Of a DNA stretch of 64,000 nucleotides, positions 9,329-16,936 are shown piece after piece. A program made the position numbers and the translations under genes. The stretch comes from Achromobacter sp. ASV32 (lineage in GTDB: Bacteria > Pseudomonadota > Gammaproteobacteria > Burkholderiales > Burkholderiaceae_B). Positions within the stretch are counted from its first letter, which is position 1, and each line of letters begins with the position of its first letter. The notes below the pieces were generated by a model. It made no database searches, was not told where the DNA came from, and saw only the letters and a program-made list of their open reading frames with translations. The DNA lies in assembly GCF_016428805.1 (NCBI RefSeq), contig NZ_JAELTJ010000011.1, positions 16,982-80,981 of the forward strand, given 5' to 3'.

Positions 9329-10564
9329 TTACGCGGCGTCGATGCGCACGGTTTCGACCACGTTGCGCATGTACCCGGACGGGTTCCACAGCGGGTCCAG
9401 GGGTTGGGTGTCGCCGGCCGTATTGGTGGCGCGGACCTGCAGGGCGTAGGCACCGGCCTGCTTGGGCGTGAAGTCGGCGTGCCATTCGCGGAACGAATAG
9501 CGGCCCAGGTCCTGGCCCAGCGTGGCGGCGTGCCAGGTCTTGCCGCCGTCGGCCGAGAACTGCACGTCGCGGATGCCGCGGCCGCCGTCGAACGCAATGC
9601 CGCGCACCTTGACGGGCTTGCCCTTGGCCACGCGGGCGCCGTCGGCCAGGCTGGTGATGAAACTGCGCACGTTGTAGCGGCCGATGGGGCGCGTCTTGTC
9701 GGGGGCCTTGCCCGCCGGCGTGCAGGCGCAGTCGTTGTCGGGAATGCGATAGGCCTTCTGCATCCAGAAGCCGTCGAAGTCCGTGTCCAGTACCTTGATG
9801 TCGGCCAGGTGCTTGACCCAGTAGGTGCCGTAATAGCCGGGCACCACCAGCCGCACGGGGTAGCCGTTGAGCATGGGCAGGTCGGCGCCGTTCATGGCGT
9901 AGGCGAGCATGACCTCGCCATCCAGGGCATGGGCCGCGTCCAGCGCCTTGATGAATTCCGGGGTGCCGGGCAGCACGGCGCGGTCCAGCCCCTGGAAGGT
10001 GACCTGGCGGGCGCCGGCCTGGATGCCTGCCTTTTCGAGGATGCGCTTCAGGGGGATGCCCACCCAGCGGGCGTTGCCCATGGCGCCGTTGCCCAGCTGG
10101 CCGCCGCCCACGCGGGGCTCGAAGAAGCCGCGGCTGTTGCCCGAGCACTGGGTGACCGCCACCAGCTCGACCGGTGCGCCGAATTGTTGCTTCAGGTCGG
10201 CCAGCGAGAGCTCCAGCGGCGTACCGACCAGGCCGCCCACGCGCAGCCGGTAGGTATTGGGGTCGATCTGGGTGGGGATGTTGCCCAGGTGGTAGCGCAC
10301 GAAGAAGGCATCGTTGGGCGTGATGACGCCATCGTTGAAGACGGCAAAAGGCGTTTCCAGCTGCGGCGGGCGCGAGGTCTGGCGGATCAGTGGGCGCTTC
10401 TGGGGATACGCGATCAGATCGCGTTCACCGTTGGCGAAAGGCAGCGTGACGGTGGCCGGGGCGGCCAGGCTGGTCAGGGCATGGCCGGCCAGCGTGCCGG
10501 CCGCGCCCACCGTGCAGGCCTGGCGCAGGAAGCGCCGGCGTCCTTCCGGATCGAATGTGCTCAT
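9329..10564 (-). CDS. sorA: Periplasmic sulfite dehydrogenase, molybdopterin subunit (SorA-like)
   Basis: A 411-residue sulfite-oxidase-family molybdoenzyme. It starts with a Tat signal (GRRRFLRQA at residues 8-16, then a hydrophobic stretch to about residue 36). Cys140 in VTQCSGNSRGF is the expected molybdenum-coordinating cysteine, and a C-terminal Mo-co dimerisation domain spans about residues 290-405. The reaction would be sulfite to sulfate, with electrons passed to the cytochrome encoded next. With sulfonate desulfonation at 32-41 kb releasing sulfite, this enzyme offers a detoxification or energy route; that link is inference. Confidence 0.85.
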   Translation of the reverse strand: MSTFDPEGRRRFLRQACTVGAAGTLAGHALTSLAAPATVTLPFANGERDLIAYPQKRPLIRQTSRPPQLETPFAVFNDGVITPNDAFFVRYHLGNIPTQIDPNTYRLRVGGLVGTPLELSLADLKQQFGAPVELVAVTQCSGNSRGFFEPRVGGGQLGNGAMGNARWVGIPLKRILEKAGIQAGARQVTFQGLDRAVLPGTPEFIKALDAAHALDGEVMLAYAMNGADLPMLNGYPVRLVVPGYYGTYWVKHLADIKVLDTDFDGFWMQKAYRIPDNDCACTPAGKAPDKTRPIGRYNVRSFITSLADGARVAKGKPVKVRGIAFDGGRGIRDVQFSADGGKTWHAATLGQDLGRYSFREWHADFTPKQAGAYALQVRATNTAGDTQPLDPLWNPSGYMRNVVETVRIDAA

Positions 10565-10720
10565 GCTTGTCTCCTCGGTGTTTTCTAGTACCCTGCCCCT
10601 CGCGGCGCGGTCGGATCAGGCTACGCCTGGCTGGCTGACTGCTGCGTTAATTGTTGCAACGCTTTGCATTGGCCGTTCCAATATCCGCTATTTCCGCACA
10701 ATCGACGCGCGCCTTTCACG

Positions 10721-11125
10721 ATGAGACTGACTTTCAACCGATCCGCCTTTGCCGCCCTGGTCGCCGTCACGGTCATCGAGGCGTTGATCGCCACCCTGGG
10801 CAAGCCCTACCCGCTGTTGCGCGGCTTCGTGGGCGATGTGGTGGCGGTGGGCTGGGCGTACCTGGTGTACCGCAGCTTCATCCGCGCGGGCGTGCTGCCG
10901 CTGGCGGTGGCCGCTTTGCTGACGGGTTATGCGGTGGAATTCGGCCAGTACCTGGCACGGTATTTCGGCTTGCGGATCGAGCAGCCGGTGCTGCGCGTCA
11001 TTCTGGGCAGCGTGCCCGATTGGTGGGACGTGCTGGCCTACACCGTGGGGTTTTTCCTGGTGCTGCTGCTGGCTGCGATGAAGGCGCACTGGGGCCGGCG
11101 CACCGGCCCGTCAGTGACGGCCTGA
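10721..11125 (+). CDS. DUF2809-family membrane protein
   Basis: 134 residues from the ATG at 10721, with four predicted membrane segments (about 8-25, 33-50, 57-75 and 98-118) and the family-typical GYAVEFGQY and VPDWWDVLAYTVG motifs. No function is known for the family. It is divergent from sorA across about 155 bp. Confidence 0.75.
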   Translation: MRLTFNRSAFAALVAVTVIEALIATLGKPYPLLRGFVGDVVAVGWAYLVYRSFIRAGVLPLAVAALLTGYAVEFGQYLARYFGLRIEQPVLRVILGSVPDWWDVLAYTVGFFLVLLLAAMKAHWGRRTGPSVTA

Positions 11126-11143
11126 GTCGGGTCTGACGCCGAC

Positions 11144-11365
11144 TCAATAACCTGCTTGCCCGACCGGGGTGGCGTTGCGCCCCGGCGCAGCCTGGTCCGT
11201 GGACGCGGCCAGCGGCTGCAGCCGCGCCTTGCGAAACGGCGCGAAGCATTCCGACCACGACTTGGGGAGCAAGGGGGTGGCGTGGCGCACGGCATCGCGG
11301 CCGGCGTAATGGGCCAGCAATTGCTGGCCGATGGGAGCGTCTCCGAGGGGATGGCGGGTGGTCAT
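11144..11365 (-). CDS. Small hypothetical protein
   Basis: A 73-residue frame from the ATG at 11363-11365, preceded by a GGAA ribosome site; an in-frame ATG at 11396-11398 would add 11 residues. It is soluble, proline- and alanine-rich, with no signal, membrane segment or motif I recognise. It lies convergent to the DUF2809 gene and is the only candidate gene between 11126 and 11592. Coding status is uncertain. Confidence 0.35.
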   Translation of the reverse strand: MTTRHPLGDAPIGQQLLAHYAGRDAVRHATPLLPKSWSECFAPFRKARLQPLAASTDQAAPGRNATPVGQAGY

Positions 11366-11520
11366 GGTATTTCCGTATTGCATTGAAAGTGTATTCATTG
11401 TACCAGCCTGCGCAAATCTTGCTCAAGCCCGGGCGGGACGCGCAAGTCCTTGATAGCAGAAGAACTGTCCCCGTTACCAGGCTCTCAGGCGGGAATACCC
11501 TAGGCGACTAAAACGGTAGA

Positions 11521-11536
11521 CGGTATACAATGTTCA
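11521..11536. promoter_or_regulatory. Site A of the GTATAC motif, upstream of the diiron oxygenase
   Basis: The sequence CGGTATACAATGTTCA lies 57-72 bp before the start of the diiron protein. The 14-base core GTATACAATGTTCA recurs exactly at 16861-16874 before the aldehyde dehydrogenase. FCD-type GntR regulators commonly bind GTATAC-centred palindromes, and a GntR gene is part of this cluster, so this is its likely operator. Confidence 0.6.
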
Positions 11537-11592
11537 TCATCGGCTTGGGACCGTGCCCGGCCGGCCCCTCCCCACTGGACCTGGAGCGCGTC

Positions 11593-12324
11593 ATGGCAGA
11601 ACTGATGAACCGAGATGAATTCCGTACCGCGTTGGAAAACGCGATCAAGGGCAAGAGCGCCAACGCGTCGCCCTTTTCCATCGCCTGGGCCGAAGGCAAG
11701 CTCAGTCGCCAGCACTTGCAGCGCTGGGCGGAAAACCACTATCACTACGTCGGTCCTTTCGCCGACTACCTGGGATACCTGTACGCCCGCACGCCCGATG
11801 CCTATACGGAAGCCAAGGATTTCCTCCTGGCCAACATGTACGAAGAGGAAATCGGCGGCGATCGCCACACGGACCTGCTGATCCGCTTTGCCGAAGCCTG
11901 CGGCACCACGCGCGAACGGGTGGTCAACCCGGACAACATGTCGCCCACCACCCGCGCGTTGCAAAGCTGGTGCTACGCCGTGGCCATGCGCGAAGACCCG
12001 ATCGTGGCGGTGGCGGGCCTGGTGGTGGGGCTGGAATCGCAAGTGCCGTCCATCTATCGCAAGCAGACCCCGACGCTGCGCGAGAAATACGGCTTTACCG
12101 ATGAAGAGGTGGAATTCTTCGACCTGCACATCGTGTCCGACGAAATCCACGGCGAACGCGGCTACCAGATCGTGCTGGAGCACGCCAATACGGTGGACCT
12201 GCAACAGCGCTGCCTGAAGATCTGCGAGATCGGCGCGCAGATGCGGCTGCTGTACACGACCGCGCTCTACACCGACTACGTGCAGCAGGAAATCGCGCTG
12301 CCCGAGCTGGGCCTGGCCGCTTGA
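11593..12324 (+). CDS. Heme-oxygenase-like diiron oxidase (PqqC/TenA/CADD superfamily)
   Basis: 243 residues from the ATG at 11593 (GGAG six bases upstream). The all-helical PqqC-like fold is suggested by WAENHYHYVGPFADYLG near residues 45-61. Six metal ligands can be placed: Glu85 and His92 (E-x6-H in YEEEIGGDRH), Glu148 (LESQVP), and His179, Asp183, His186 (H-x3-D-x2-H in HIVSDEIH). This is the same pattern and nearly the same spacing as the CADD diiron centre, so it should be an O2-activating diiron oxidase and not a thiaminase or PqqC. It heads an operon with two [2Fe-2S] ferredoxins, which would supply electrons. The substrate is unknown. The nearby aldehyde dehydrogenase suggests oxidative cleavage or hydroxylation yielding an aldehyde (inference). 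Confidence 0.85.
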   Translation: MAELMNRDEFRTALENAIKGKSANASPFSIAWAEGKLSRQHLQRWAENHYHYVGPFADYLGYLYARTPDAYTEAKDFLLANMYEEEIGGDRHTDLLIRFAEACGTTRERVVNPDNMSPTTRALQSWCYAVAMREDPIVAVAGLVVGLESQVPSIYRKQTPTLREKYGFTDEEVEFFDLHIVSDEIHGERGYQIVLEHANTVDLQQRCLKICEIGAQMRLLYTTALYTDYVQQEIALPELGLAA

Positions 12325-12398
12325 TGCGCCTGGCCGTGGCGGCGCCCGCGCAGGTTGCGCGGGGGCTGCCATGGCCGCTGACACGGATATCCCGAGCC

Positions 12399-12698
12399 AT
12401 GCCCACTGTCGTATTCCACAAAGGCGGCCAGACCTACACCGGCGTGGTGCAGGACAACACCAATCTGGTCGTGCGCGCCGGCATCCGGCAATTTCCCTTT
12501 CCGCACCTGCGCTACGAGTGCGGCATGGGCAAGTGCGCCAAATGCGCCTGCCGCGTGCTGGCGGGGGGCGAGCATCTGCCGCCCGTGAACTGGAAAGAAA
12601 AAAAGCAGCTGGGCGATCGCATCGATGACGGCTACCGGCTGGTCTGCCAGCTGTGGATCGGCAACGACGTTGAATTGGCGCAGGATGCGGAAGGCTAG
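12399..12698 (+). CDS. [2Fe-2S] ferredoxin 1 of the diiron oxygenase cluster
   Basis: A 99-residue plant-type ferredoxin starting at the ATG at 12399. Cys41, Cys46, Cys49 and Cys83 give the C-x4-C-x2-C-x33-C pattern; a further Cys51 is present. It follows the diiron oxidase by 74 bp on the same strand. The chain is slightly basic around WKEKKQ, unlike typical acidic photosynthetic ferredoxins, and has no reductase domain. Its probable role is electron transfer from the FAD reductase encoded at 18.9 kb to the diiron enzyme. Confidence 0.85.
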   Translation: MPTVVFHKGGQTYTGVVQDNTNLVVRAGIRQFPFPHLRYECGMGKCAKCACRVLAGGEHLPPVNWKEKKQLGDRIDDGYRLVCQLWIGNDVELAQDAEG

Positions 12699-12726
12699 GG
12701 CCTGTCAACACGAAAAGGAGCCCCGC

Positions 12727-13059
12727 ATGAAGCCAGGCGACGCGCCATACGTGATCCTGACCAGCAAGCCTGGCGTGTTCCGCACCGAGGCGGGCGAGCA
12801 GGCCGAGATCATCGAAACCTACGACTACCGTTGTGGCGGCCGGACGCGTGCGGTGTTCAGTATCGCGCGGCTCTCCGGGCCGACGCGGCTGACCGTCACC
12901 GAAGAGACGCCGCCTTACGTGGTCAACCGCGTGCCGTCGAAATTCCTGGATCACTTTGCCTCGATCGAGGCCGCGCGCCGCGAACTGGACCACCTGACGC
13001 GGTTCGGCAGCAGCGACACCACTTTGACGCGACGCGCCCATCGCGTTGCCGCGGAGTAA
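12727..13059 (+). CDS. Unrecognised 110-residue protein between two ferredoxins
   Basis: 110 residues from the ATG at 12727, with a strong AAAAGGAG ribosome site at 12714-12721. I do not recognise the family. It is soluble, without signal or membrane segment, has a single cysteine (YDYRCGG near residue 36), a beta-rich first two thirds and a C-terminal helix (DHFASIEAARRELDHL). Its stop overlaps the start of the next ferredoxin by one base, so production is probably coupled. In other soluble diiron oxygenases a small cofactorless effector protein is encoded among the components; that role here is only an inference from size and position. Confidence 0.75.
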   Translation: MKPGDAPYVILTSKPGVFRTEAGEQAEIIETYDYRCGGRTRAVFSIARLSGPTRLTVTEETPPYVVNRVPSKFLDHFASIEAARRELDHLTRFGSSDTTLTRRAHRVAAE

Positions 13060-13418
13060 TGAGCAGCATGGTCAAGATCACCTTTCTATCGAACGGCGGC
13101 AAGGTCGCCAGCGCGCCGGAAAACAGCAATCTGCTGCGCGTGTCGCTCAAGGAGCAGGGCGGCATTCCGTTCAAGTGCGGCGGCGGCCTGTGCGGCACCT
13201 GCAAGTGCCGCATCGAGCAGGGGCTGGAGCACACCGACGCCATCAAGCCCAAGGAACGCAAGCATCTGCGGCCCGAGGACTTCGAGGCCGGCTACCGCAT
13301 GGCGTGCCAGACGTTCGTGCTGGGCGACGTGGCGGTGTCGTGGGTGGTGCAGAACGGCAAGGGCGTGGTGGTGGATGCGGCCGGCCAGGCCGTGTCGGCG
13401 GCGCCCGTGGGCGGTTGA
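13059..13418 (+). CDS. [2Fe-2S] ferredoxin 2 of the diiron oxygenase cluster
   Basis: A 119-residue plant-type ferredoxin whose ATG shares its A with the preceding TAA (13057-13061); an alternative ATG lies at 13068. Cys40, Cys45, Cys48 and Cys83 form the cluster site (FKCGGGLCGTCKC). It resembles ferredoxin 1 in length and cysteine layout but is clearly diverged in sequence, so the pair probably has different partners or potentials and is not a recent duplication. It is the last gene of the operon before the convergent regulator. Confidence 0.85.
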   Translation: MSSMVKITFLSNGGKVASAPENSNLLRVSLKEQGGIPFKCGGGLCGTCKCRIEQGLEHTDAIKPKERKHLRPEDFEAGYRMACQTFVLGDVAVSWVVQNGKGVVVDAAGQAVSAAPVGG

Positions 13419-13501
13419 CCGCCCCGCTCGGGTGATCTGGCCACCCTGGGGGCCACGGGCTCACACAGCGCGCCCGCAGGCCGCGCTACGGCCATGATCG
13501 T

Positions 13502-14254
13502 TCAGGCAGCCGATGAATGCGCCTGGCGGGTCTCGGTGTAGGCCTTGGCGGCGTTGTGCACGTGCTGGCTGGCCAGCAGCGCGGCCAGGTCGCCGTTGCC
13601 GGCGATGACGGCGTTCAGGATCTGCGAGTGCTCGTCCCAGTTCTGCTTGGCGCGGTGCATGTTGCTGGGCGCGAACAGCAGGGCGGTGCGGTCGCGCAAG
13701 GAGCGCATCAGATCGGTCAGCACCACATTGCCGCCGATGGTGGCCAGCATTTCGTGGAACTGGGAATTCAGTGCCAGGAACTTGTCCAGCTGTTCGCTGC
13801 GCGCGGCCTCGGTGCCTGCGCGCAGGAAGGCCTGCAGGCGTTCCACGGTTTTCTCGTCGCGGCGTTGCGCTGCCAGCTTGGCGTTCAGGCCCTCCAGCGT
13901 GGCGCGCACTTCGACCATGTCGTAGGCCACCGCGTCGGACAGCACCGACACCGATGCGCCGCGGCGCGGCTCGATGGTGACCAGGCCTTCGGCGGCCAGC
14001 GCGCGCAGCGCCTCGCGCACCGGAATGCGCGACACGCCCATCTCTTCCGACAAGCGCCCTTCGACCAGCCGGTCGCCGGGGGTGAATTCGCCGCTCAGGA
14101 TGCGCTCGCGCAGCTTGTCGCGGATAACCGCGAACAACTGCGGATGCTGCTCGCCGATCTTGAGCGGGGCAGAAGGCTGCGTGTCTACGGCTTGCGGGCT
14201 GACGGGCGTGGTTGTCATGGCGAGCAGGTCTGGTGGAATGGATACAGTCTTCAT
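13502..14254 (-). CDS. GntR/FadR-family (FCD) transcriptional regulator
   Basis: 250 residues from the ATG at 14252-14254; an internal ATG at 14216-14218 is an alternative and would leave the whole operator-like site E upstream of the gene. The winged helix is at about residues 37-105 (QLFAVIRDKLRERILSGEF, then SEEMGVSRIPVREALRALAA), and the FCD effector domain follows with metal-ligand-type residues in NSQFHEML and HSQILNAV. FCD regulators usually repress catabolic genes and release DNA on binding a carboxylic acid. Its position inside the cluster and the matching sites A-E make it the likely regulator of the diiron oxygenase system. Confidence 0.88.
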   Translation of the reverse strand: MKTVSIPPDLLAMTTTPVSPQAVDTQPSAPLKIGEQHPQLFAVIRDKLRERILSGEFTPGDRLVEGRLSEEMGVSRIPVREALRALAAEGLVTIEPRRGASVSVLSDAVAYDMVEVRATLEGLNAKLAAQRRDEKTVERLQAFLRAGTEAARSEQLDKFLALNSQFHEMLATIGGNVVLTDLMRSLRDRTALLFAPSNMHRAKQNWDEHSQILNAVIAGNGDLAALLASQHVHNAAKAYTETRQAHSSAA

Positions 14255-14265
14255 TGTATTACCGG
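14251..14265. promoter_or_regulatory. Site E of the GTATAC-like motif at the GntR start
   Basis: Read on the minus strand, the site is CCGGTAATACAATGA, matching site A (CGGTATACAATG) with one inserted A. It covers the first candidate start codon of the regulator, so binding would block its own expression. The fit is weaker than at the other four sites. Confidence 0.4.
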
Positions 14266-14295
14266 GGTGGGCCGGGGCGATGCGCGCGCCTGCCG

Positions 14296-15033
14296 TCAGC
14301 CCAGCCACAACGCTTTGGCGATGACGCCCAGCGCGCCCAGGGCGCAGGCGGCCAGCAGCACGCCGCGCACGGCGCGCGGGGGCAGCCGCGAGCGCAAGCG
14401 GCCGGAAACGGCAAAGCCGGCCAGCAGGAACGGCGCCAGGCTGAGCGCCAGTGTGGCGTGATAGCCGGTGTAGCGCTCGGCCCATGCCAGCATGGCCAGG
14501 GAAAAGATCGATCCAAGGAACAGGACCATGCCCAGGGTGGCGCGCAACCGCGCCGGTTCGGCGTGTTGCAGCACCAGGGCGATGGGCGGGGCGCCCACCG
14601 AGGTCATGGTGCCCATGATGCCCGAGGCCACCCCGGCGCCGGAGACCCGCCCGGGGGTGGCGGCAAAGCGCAGGCCGGCAAGGCTCAGCGCGACCGCCGC
14701 CAGGATCAGCGCGGCGAACAGCAAGCCCAGGGCCTGGGCCGAGAAGCGGGCCATGGCATAGATGGCGATCAACGTGCCGGCGGTGCGCCCGCTCAGGGCG
14801 TAGGCCACGGCGGGCCAGTCGATCGCGGCGCGTTCGCGCAGCGCGGTCAGCAAGGAGATGAAGCCGCCCAGGGTCAGGAGCGGTCCGGGCGCCAGCTGGG
14901 GGAAAAACAGCGCCGCCACCGGCGCGGCAAACATGGCGAAGCCGATGCCGCCCACGCCCTGGGCCAGCGCGGCGCCGAACACCACGGCGGCCATGGCGCC
15001 GTAATGCCAGAAATCAGGAAAGAAAGCAGGCAT
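14296..15033 (-). CDS. TSUP (TauE/SafE) family membrane transporter
   Basis: 245 residues with seven to eight hydrophobic segments and the TSUP pattern of two related halves (GGFISLLTALRERAAIDW and GTMTSVGAPPIALVLQHAEP). Family members move sulfite, sulfoacetate, taurine or other small organic anions. It is encoded on the same strand as the GntR gene, 41 bp upstream, and its start region carries site C. It may export a product or import the substrate of the diiron system; an anionic substrate is suggested but not proven. Confidence 0.82.
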   Translation of the reverse strand: MPAFFPDFWHYGAMAAVVFGAALAQGVGGIGFAMFAAPVAALFFPQLAPGPLLTLGGFISLLTALRERAAIDWPAVAYALSGRTAGTLIAIYAMARFSAQALGLLFAALILAAVALSLAGLRFAATPGRVSGAGVASGIMGTMTSVGAPPIALVLQHAEPARLRATLGMVLFLGSIFSLAMLAWAERYTGYHATLALSLAPFLLAGFAVSGRLRSRLPPRAVRGVLLAACALGALGVIAKALWLG

Positions 15034-15258
15034 CGTATTGCGCCTATTTATGTATACGGTAGTCTATTTGATTTTTACCCATGCACCGCAACGGGGCATG
15101 CCGCACGCTTTAGTGCCCTGATTTTGCTGAGATATTCAAGAAATTTTCAGAATTATCGCTTTCCCTAGGCGCTGCATATTTCGATTGGTATGGCGCATAA
15201 CGAAATATAGTATACCGAAGTGGCGAATCAACAGCCACGTCGACAAGGGGAATAGCGC
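15034..15258. promoter_or_regulatory. Divergent promoter region with GTATAC sites C and D
   Basis: This 225-bp gap separates the TSUP transporter from the permease and is noticeably more AT-rich than its surroundings. GTATAC occurs at 15052-15057 (close to the TSUP start) and 15210-15215 (49-44 bp before the permease start). On the minus strand the second reads TTCGGTATACTAT, close to site A. One site per divergent gene fits repression of both by the local GntR protein. No terminator or small gene was seen. Confidence 0.5.
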
Positions 15259-16791
15259 ATGCAATCGGACGTCGTGCTCAACGCCGCGCACTGGGTCTAT
15301 CTGGCCAGCGTGGCCGCCATCATCCTGACGATGATCCTGCGGGCCAATGTGGTGGTGCCATCGGTGATCGGCACCTTCCTGGTAGTGCTGGCCATCACGG
15401 GCAATCCGATCAGCGGGCTGATCGGCATCTTCTCGGCCAGCTTCGTGGCGGCCAAGGAACTCTTCAATATCTTCCTGGTAATCACCTTCATGACGGCGCT
15501 GCTCAATGCGCTCAAGACGCTGCAGGCGGACGTGCGCATGGTGCAGCCTTTCCGGCGGGTGATGCGGGGCGGGCATTCGTCATTCATCATCCTGGCGCTC
15601 TGTACCTACGTGATCTCGCTGTTCTTCTGGCCCACGCCGGCGGTGCCGCTGGTGTCGGCGATCCTGCTGCCCGCCGCCATCGCGGCCGGCCTGCCGCCGC
15701 TGGCGGGCGCCATGGCGATCGCCATCGCCGGCCAGGGCATGGCGCTGTCGTCGGACTACGTGATCGGGGTGGCGCCGGGCATCAGCGCCAAGGCGGCGGG
15801 CGCGGCCGTCAGCGCCGCGGTGGTGGCCGACCGCGCGCTGGTGTTGTCGCTGATCACCGGCGCGGTGGCGCTGACCGCCGCTTATCTATTGATCCGCAAG
15901 CACATCGTGGCGGCCGACCCGGCGCTGCTGCCGGCCTGGCAGGCGCGGGCGCAGGACGGCAGCCTGGCCGAGATCGAGCAGTCGGGCTCGTTCGACAAGG
16001 CCGAGCTGGCGCGCGGCACCATGGGCGCCAACCCTGCGCTGCCGCGCGGGCCGGGCCTGGACGAGGCCGAACGGCGCCGCGTGCGCTGGTCGCGCGTGTT
16101 CGCGGTGGTGACGCCCCTGGCATTTCTGGGCGTGATCGCCGTGATGGTGGTGCCGCGGGTGTTTCCCGGCCTGCCGGCCTTGCGCGGCGGCGACGCGGCC
16201 GCGCTGGTGGGCGGGGTGGCGTTCGTGGTGATGATGCTTGTGACGCTGGCGGCCGAAGGGCCGCGCAAGATGCTGGACGTCTGTCCCGAACACGTCACCG
16301 ACGGCTTCGTGTTTGCCTTCAAGGCCATGGGCTCGGTGCTGCCGATCGCGGGCTTCTTTTTCGTGGGCGCCAACGAAACCGCCGCCCAGATCCTGGGCCT
16401 GCCCCAGGCGCAGGCGCCAGGTCTGCTGTTCGAGGTGATTTCGGCCGCGCAGCACCTGATTCCCGAGAACCATTTCCTGGTGGCCTTTGGCGTGCTGCTG
16501 GTGGGCATGATCACCGGCATCGACGGCTCGGGCTTCGCGGGCCTGCCGTTGACCGGCACGCTGTCCGGCGCATTGGGTCCGGTGGTGGGCGTGGACCCGG
16601 CCACGCTGGCGGCGGTGGGCCAGATGGGCGCCGTCTGGACCGGCGGCGGCACGCTGATTGCCTGGTCTTCGCTGATCGCGGTGGCCGGCTTTGCGCGGGT
16701 CCACGTGCTATCGCTGGTGCGGGCGCTGCTGCTGCCGGTGCTGCTGGCGCTGTTCGTCTCAACCATCTGCGCCGTGCTGATCTGGCAATGA
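15259..16791 (+). CDS. Multi-spanning permease (ion-transporter superfamily, GntP-like)
   Basis: 510 residues with about twelve hydrophobic segments and a hydrophilic loop at about residues 220-280. Re-entrant-type motifs occur near AIAGQGMALSSDYVIGVAPG and GIDGSGFAGLPLTGTLSG. It resembles ion-transporter-superfamily carriers for organic acids (GntP or CitM type), but I cannot place it in a single family. Site D lies upstream and the aldehyde dehydrogenase lies downstream on the same strand, so it probably imports the pathway substrate. Confidence 0.7.
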   Translation: MQSDVVLNAAHWVYLASVAAIILTMILRANVVVPSVIGTFLVVLAITGNPISGLIGIFSASFVAAKELFNIFLVITFMTALLNALKTLQADVRMVQPFRRVMRGGHSSFIILALCTYVISLFFWPTPAVPLVSAILLPAAIAAGLPPLAGAMAIAIAGQGMALSSDYVIGVAPGISAKAAGAAVSAAVVADRALVLSLITGAVALTAAYLLIRKHIVAADPALLPAWQARAQDGSLAEIEQSGSFDKAELARGTMGANPALPRGPGLDEAERRRVRWSRVFAVVTPLAFLGVIAVMVVPRVFPGLPALRGGDAAALVGGVAFVVMMLVTLAAEGPRKMLDVCPEHVTDGFVFAFKAMGSVLPIAGFFFVGANETAAQILGLPQAQAPGLLFEVISAAQHLIPENHFLVAFGVLLVGMITGIDGSGFAGLPLTGTLSGALGPVVGVDPATLAAVGQMGAVWTGGGTLIAWSSLIAVAGFARVHVLSLVRALLLPVLLALFVSTICAVLIWQ

Positions 16792-16811
16792 ACTGGGGAA
16801 AACGGCGCTGG

Positions 16812-16844
16812 CGATCCGCCGCGTCCTCGGGTTTACGCGGATCG
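16812..16844 (+). terminator. Hairpin after the permease gene, possible terminator
   Basis: CGATCCGC (16812-16819) and GCGGATCG (16837-16844) can form an 8-bp stem, but no T-run follows. It could be a weak or Rho-assisted terminator separating the permease from the next promoter with site B. Confidence 0.3.
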
Positions 16845-16857
16845 AATCAATTAGATT

Positions 16858-16875
16858 AAAGTATACAATGTTCAG
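16858..16875. promoter_or_regulatory. Site B of the GTATAC motif, upstream of the aldehyde dehydrogenase
   Basis: GTATACAATGTTCA at 16861-16874 is identical over 14 bases to site A at 11523-11536. It lies 63-76 bp before the preferred GTG start of the dehydrogenase. The shared extended motif is the strongest sign that the two halves of the cluster are co-regulated. Confidence 0.6.
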
Positions 16876-16936
16876 AAATTACCTCAGACGGCCGATTTCC
16901 GGGCAACCTGGCCAGCCCGGCAAAGGAAGGAGTTCC

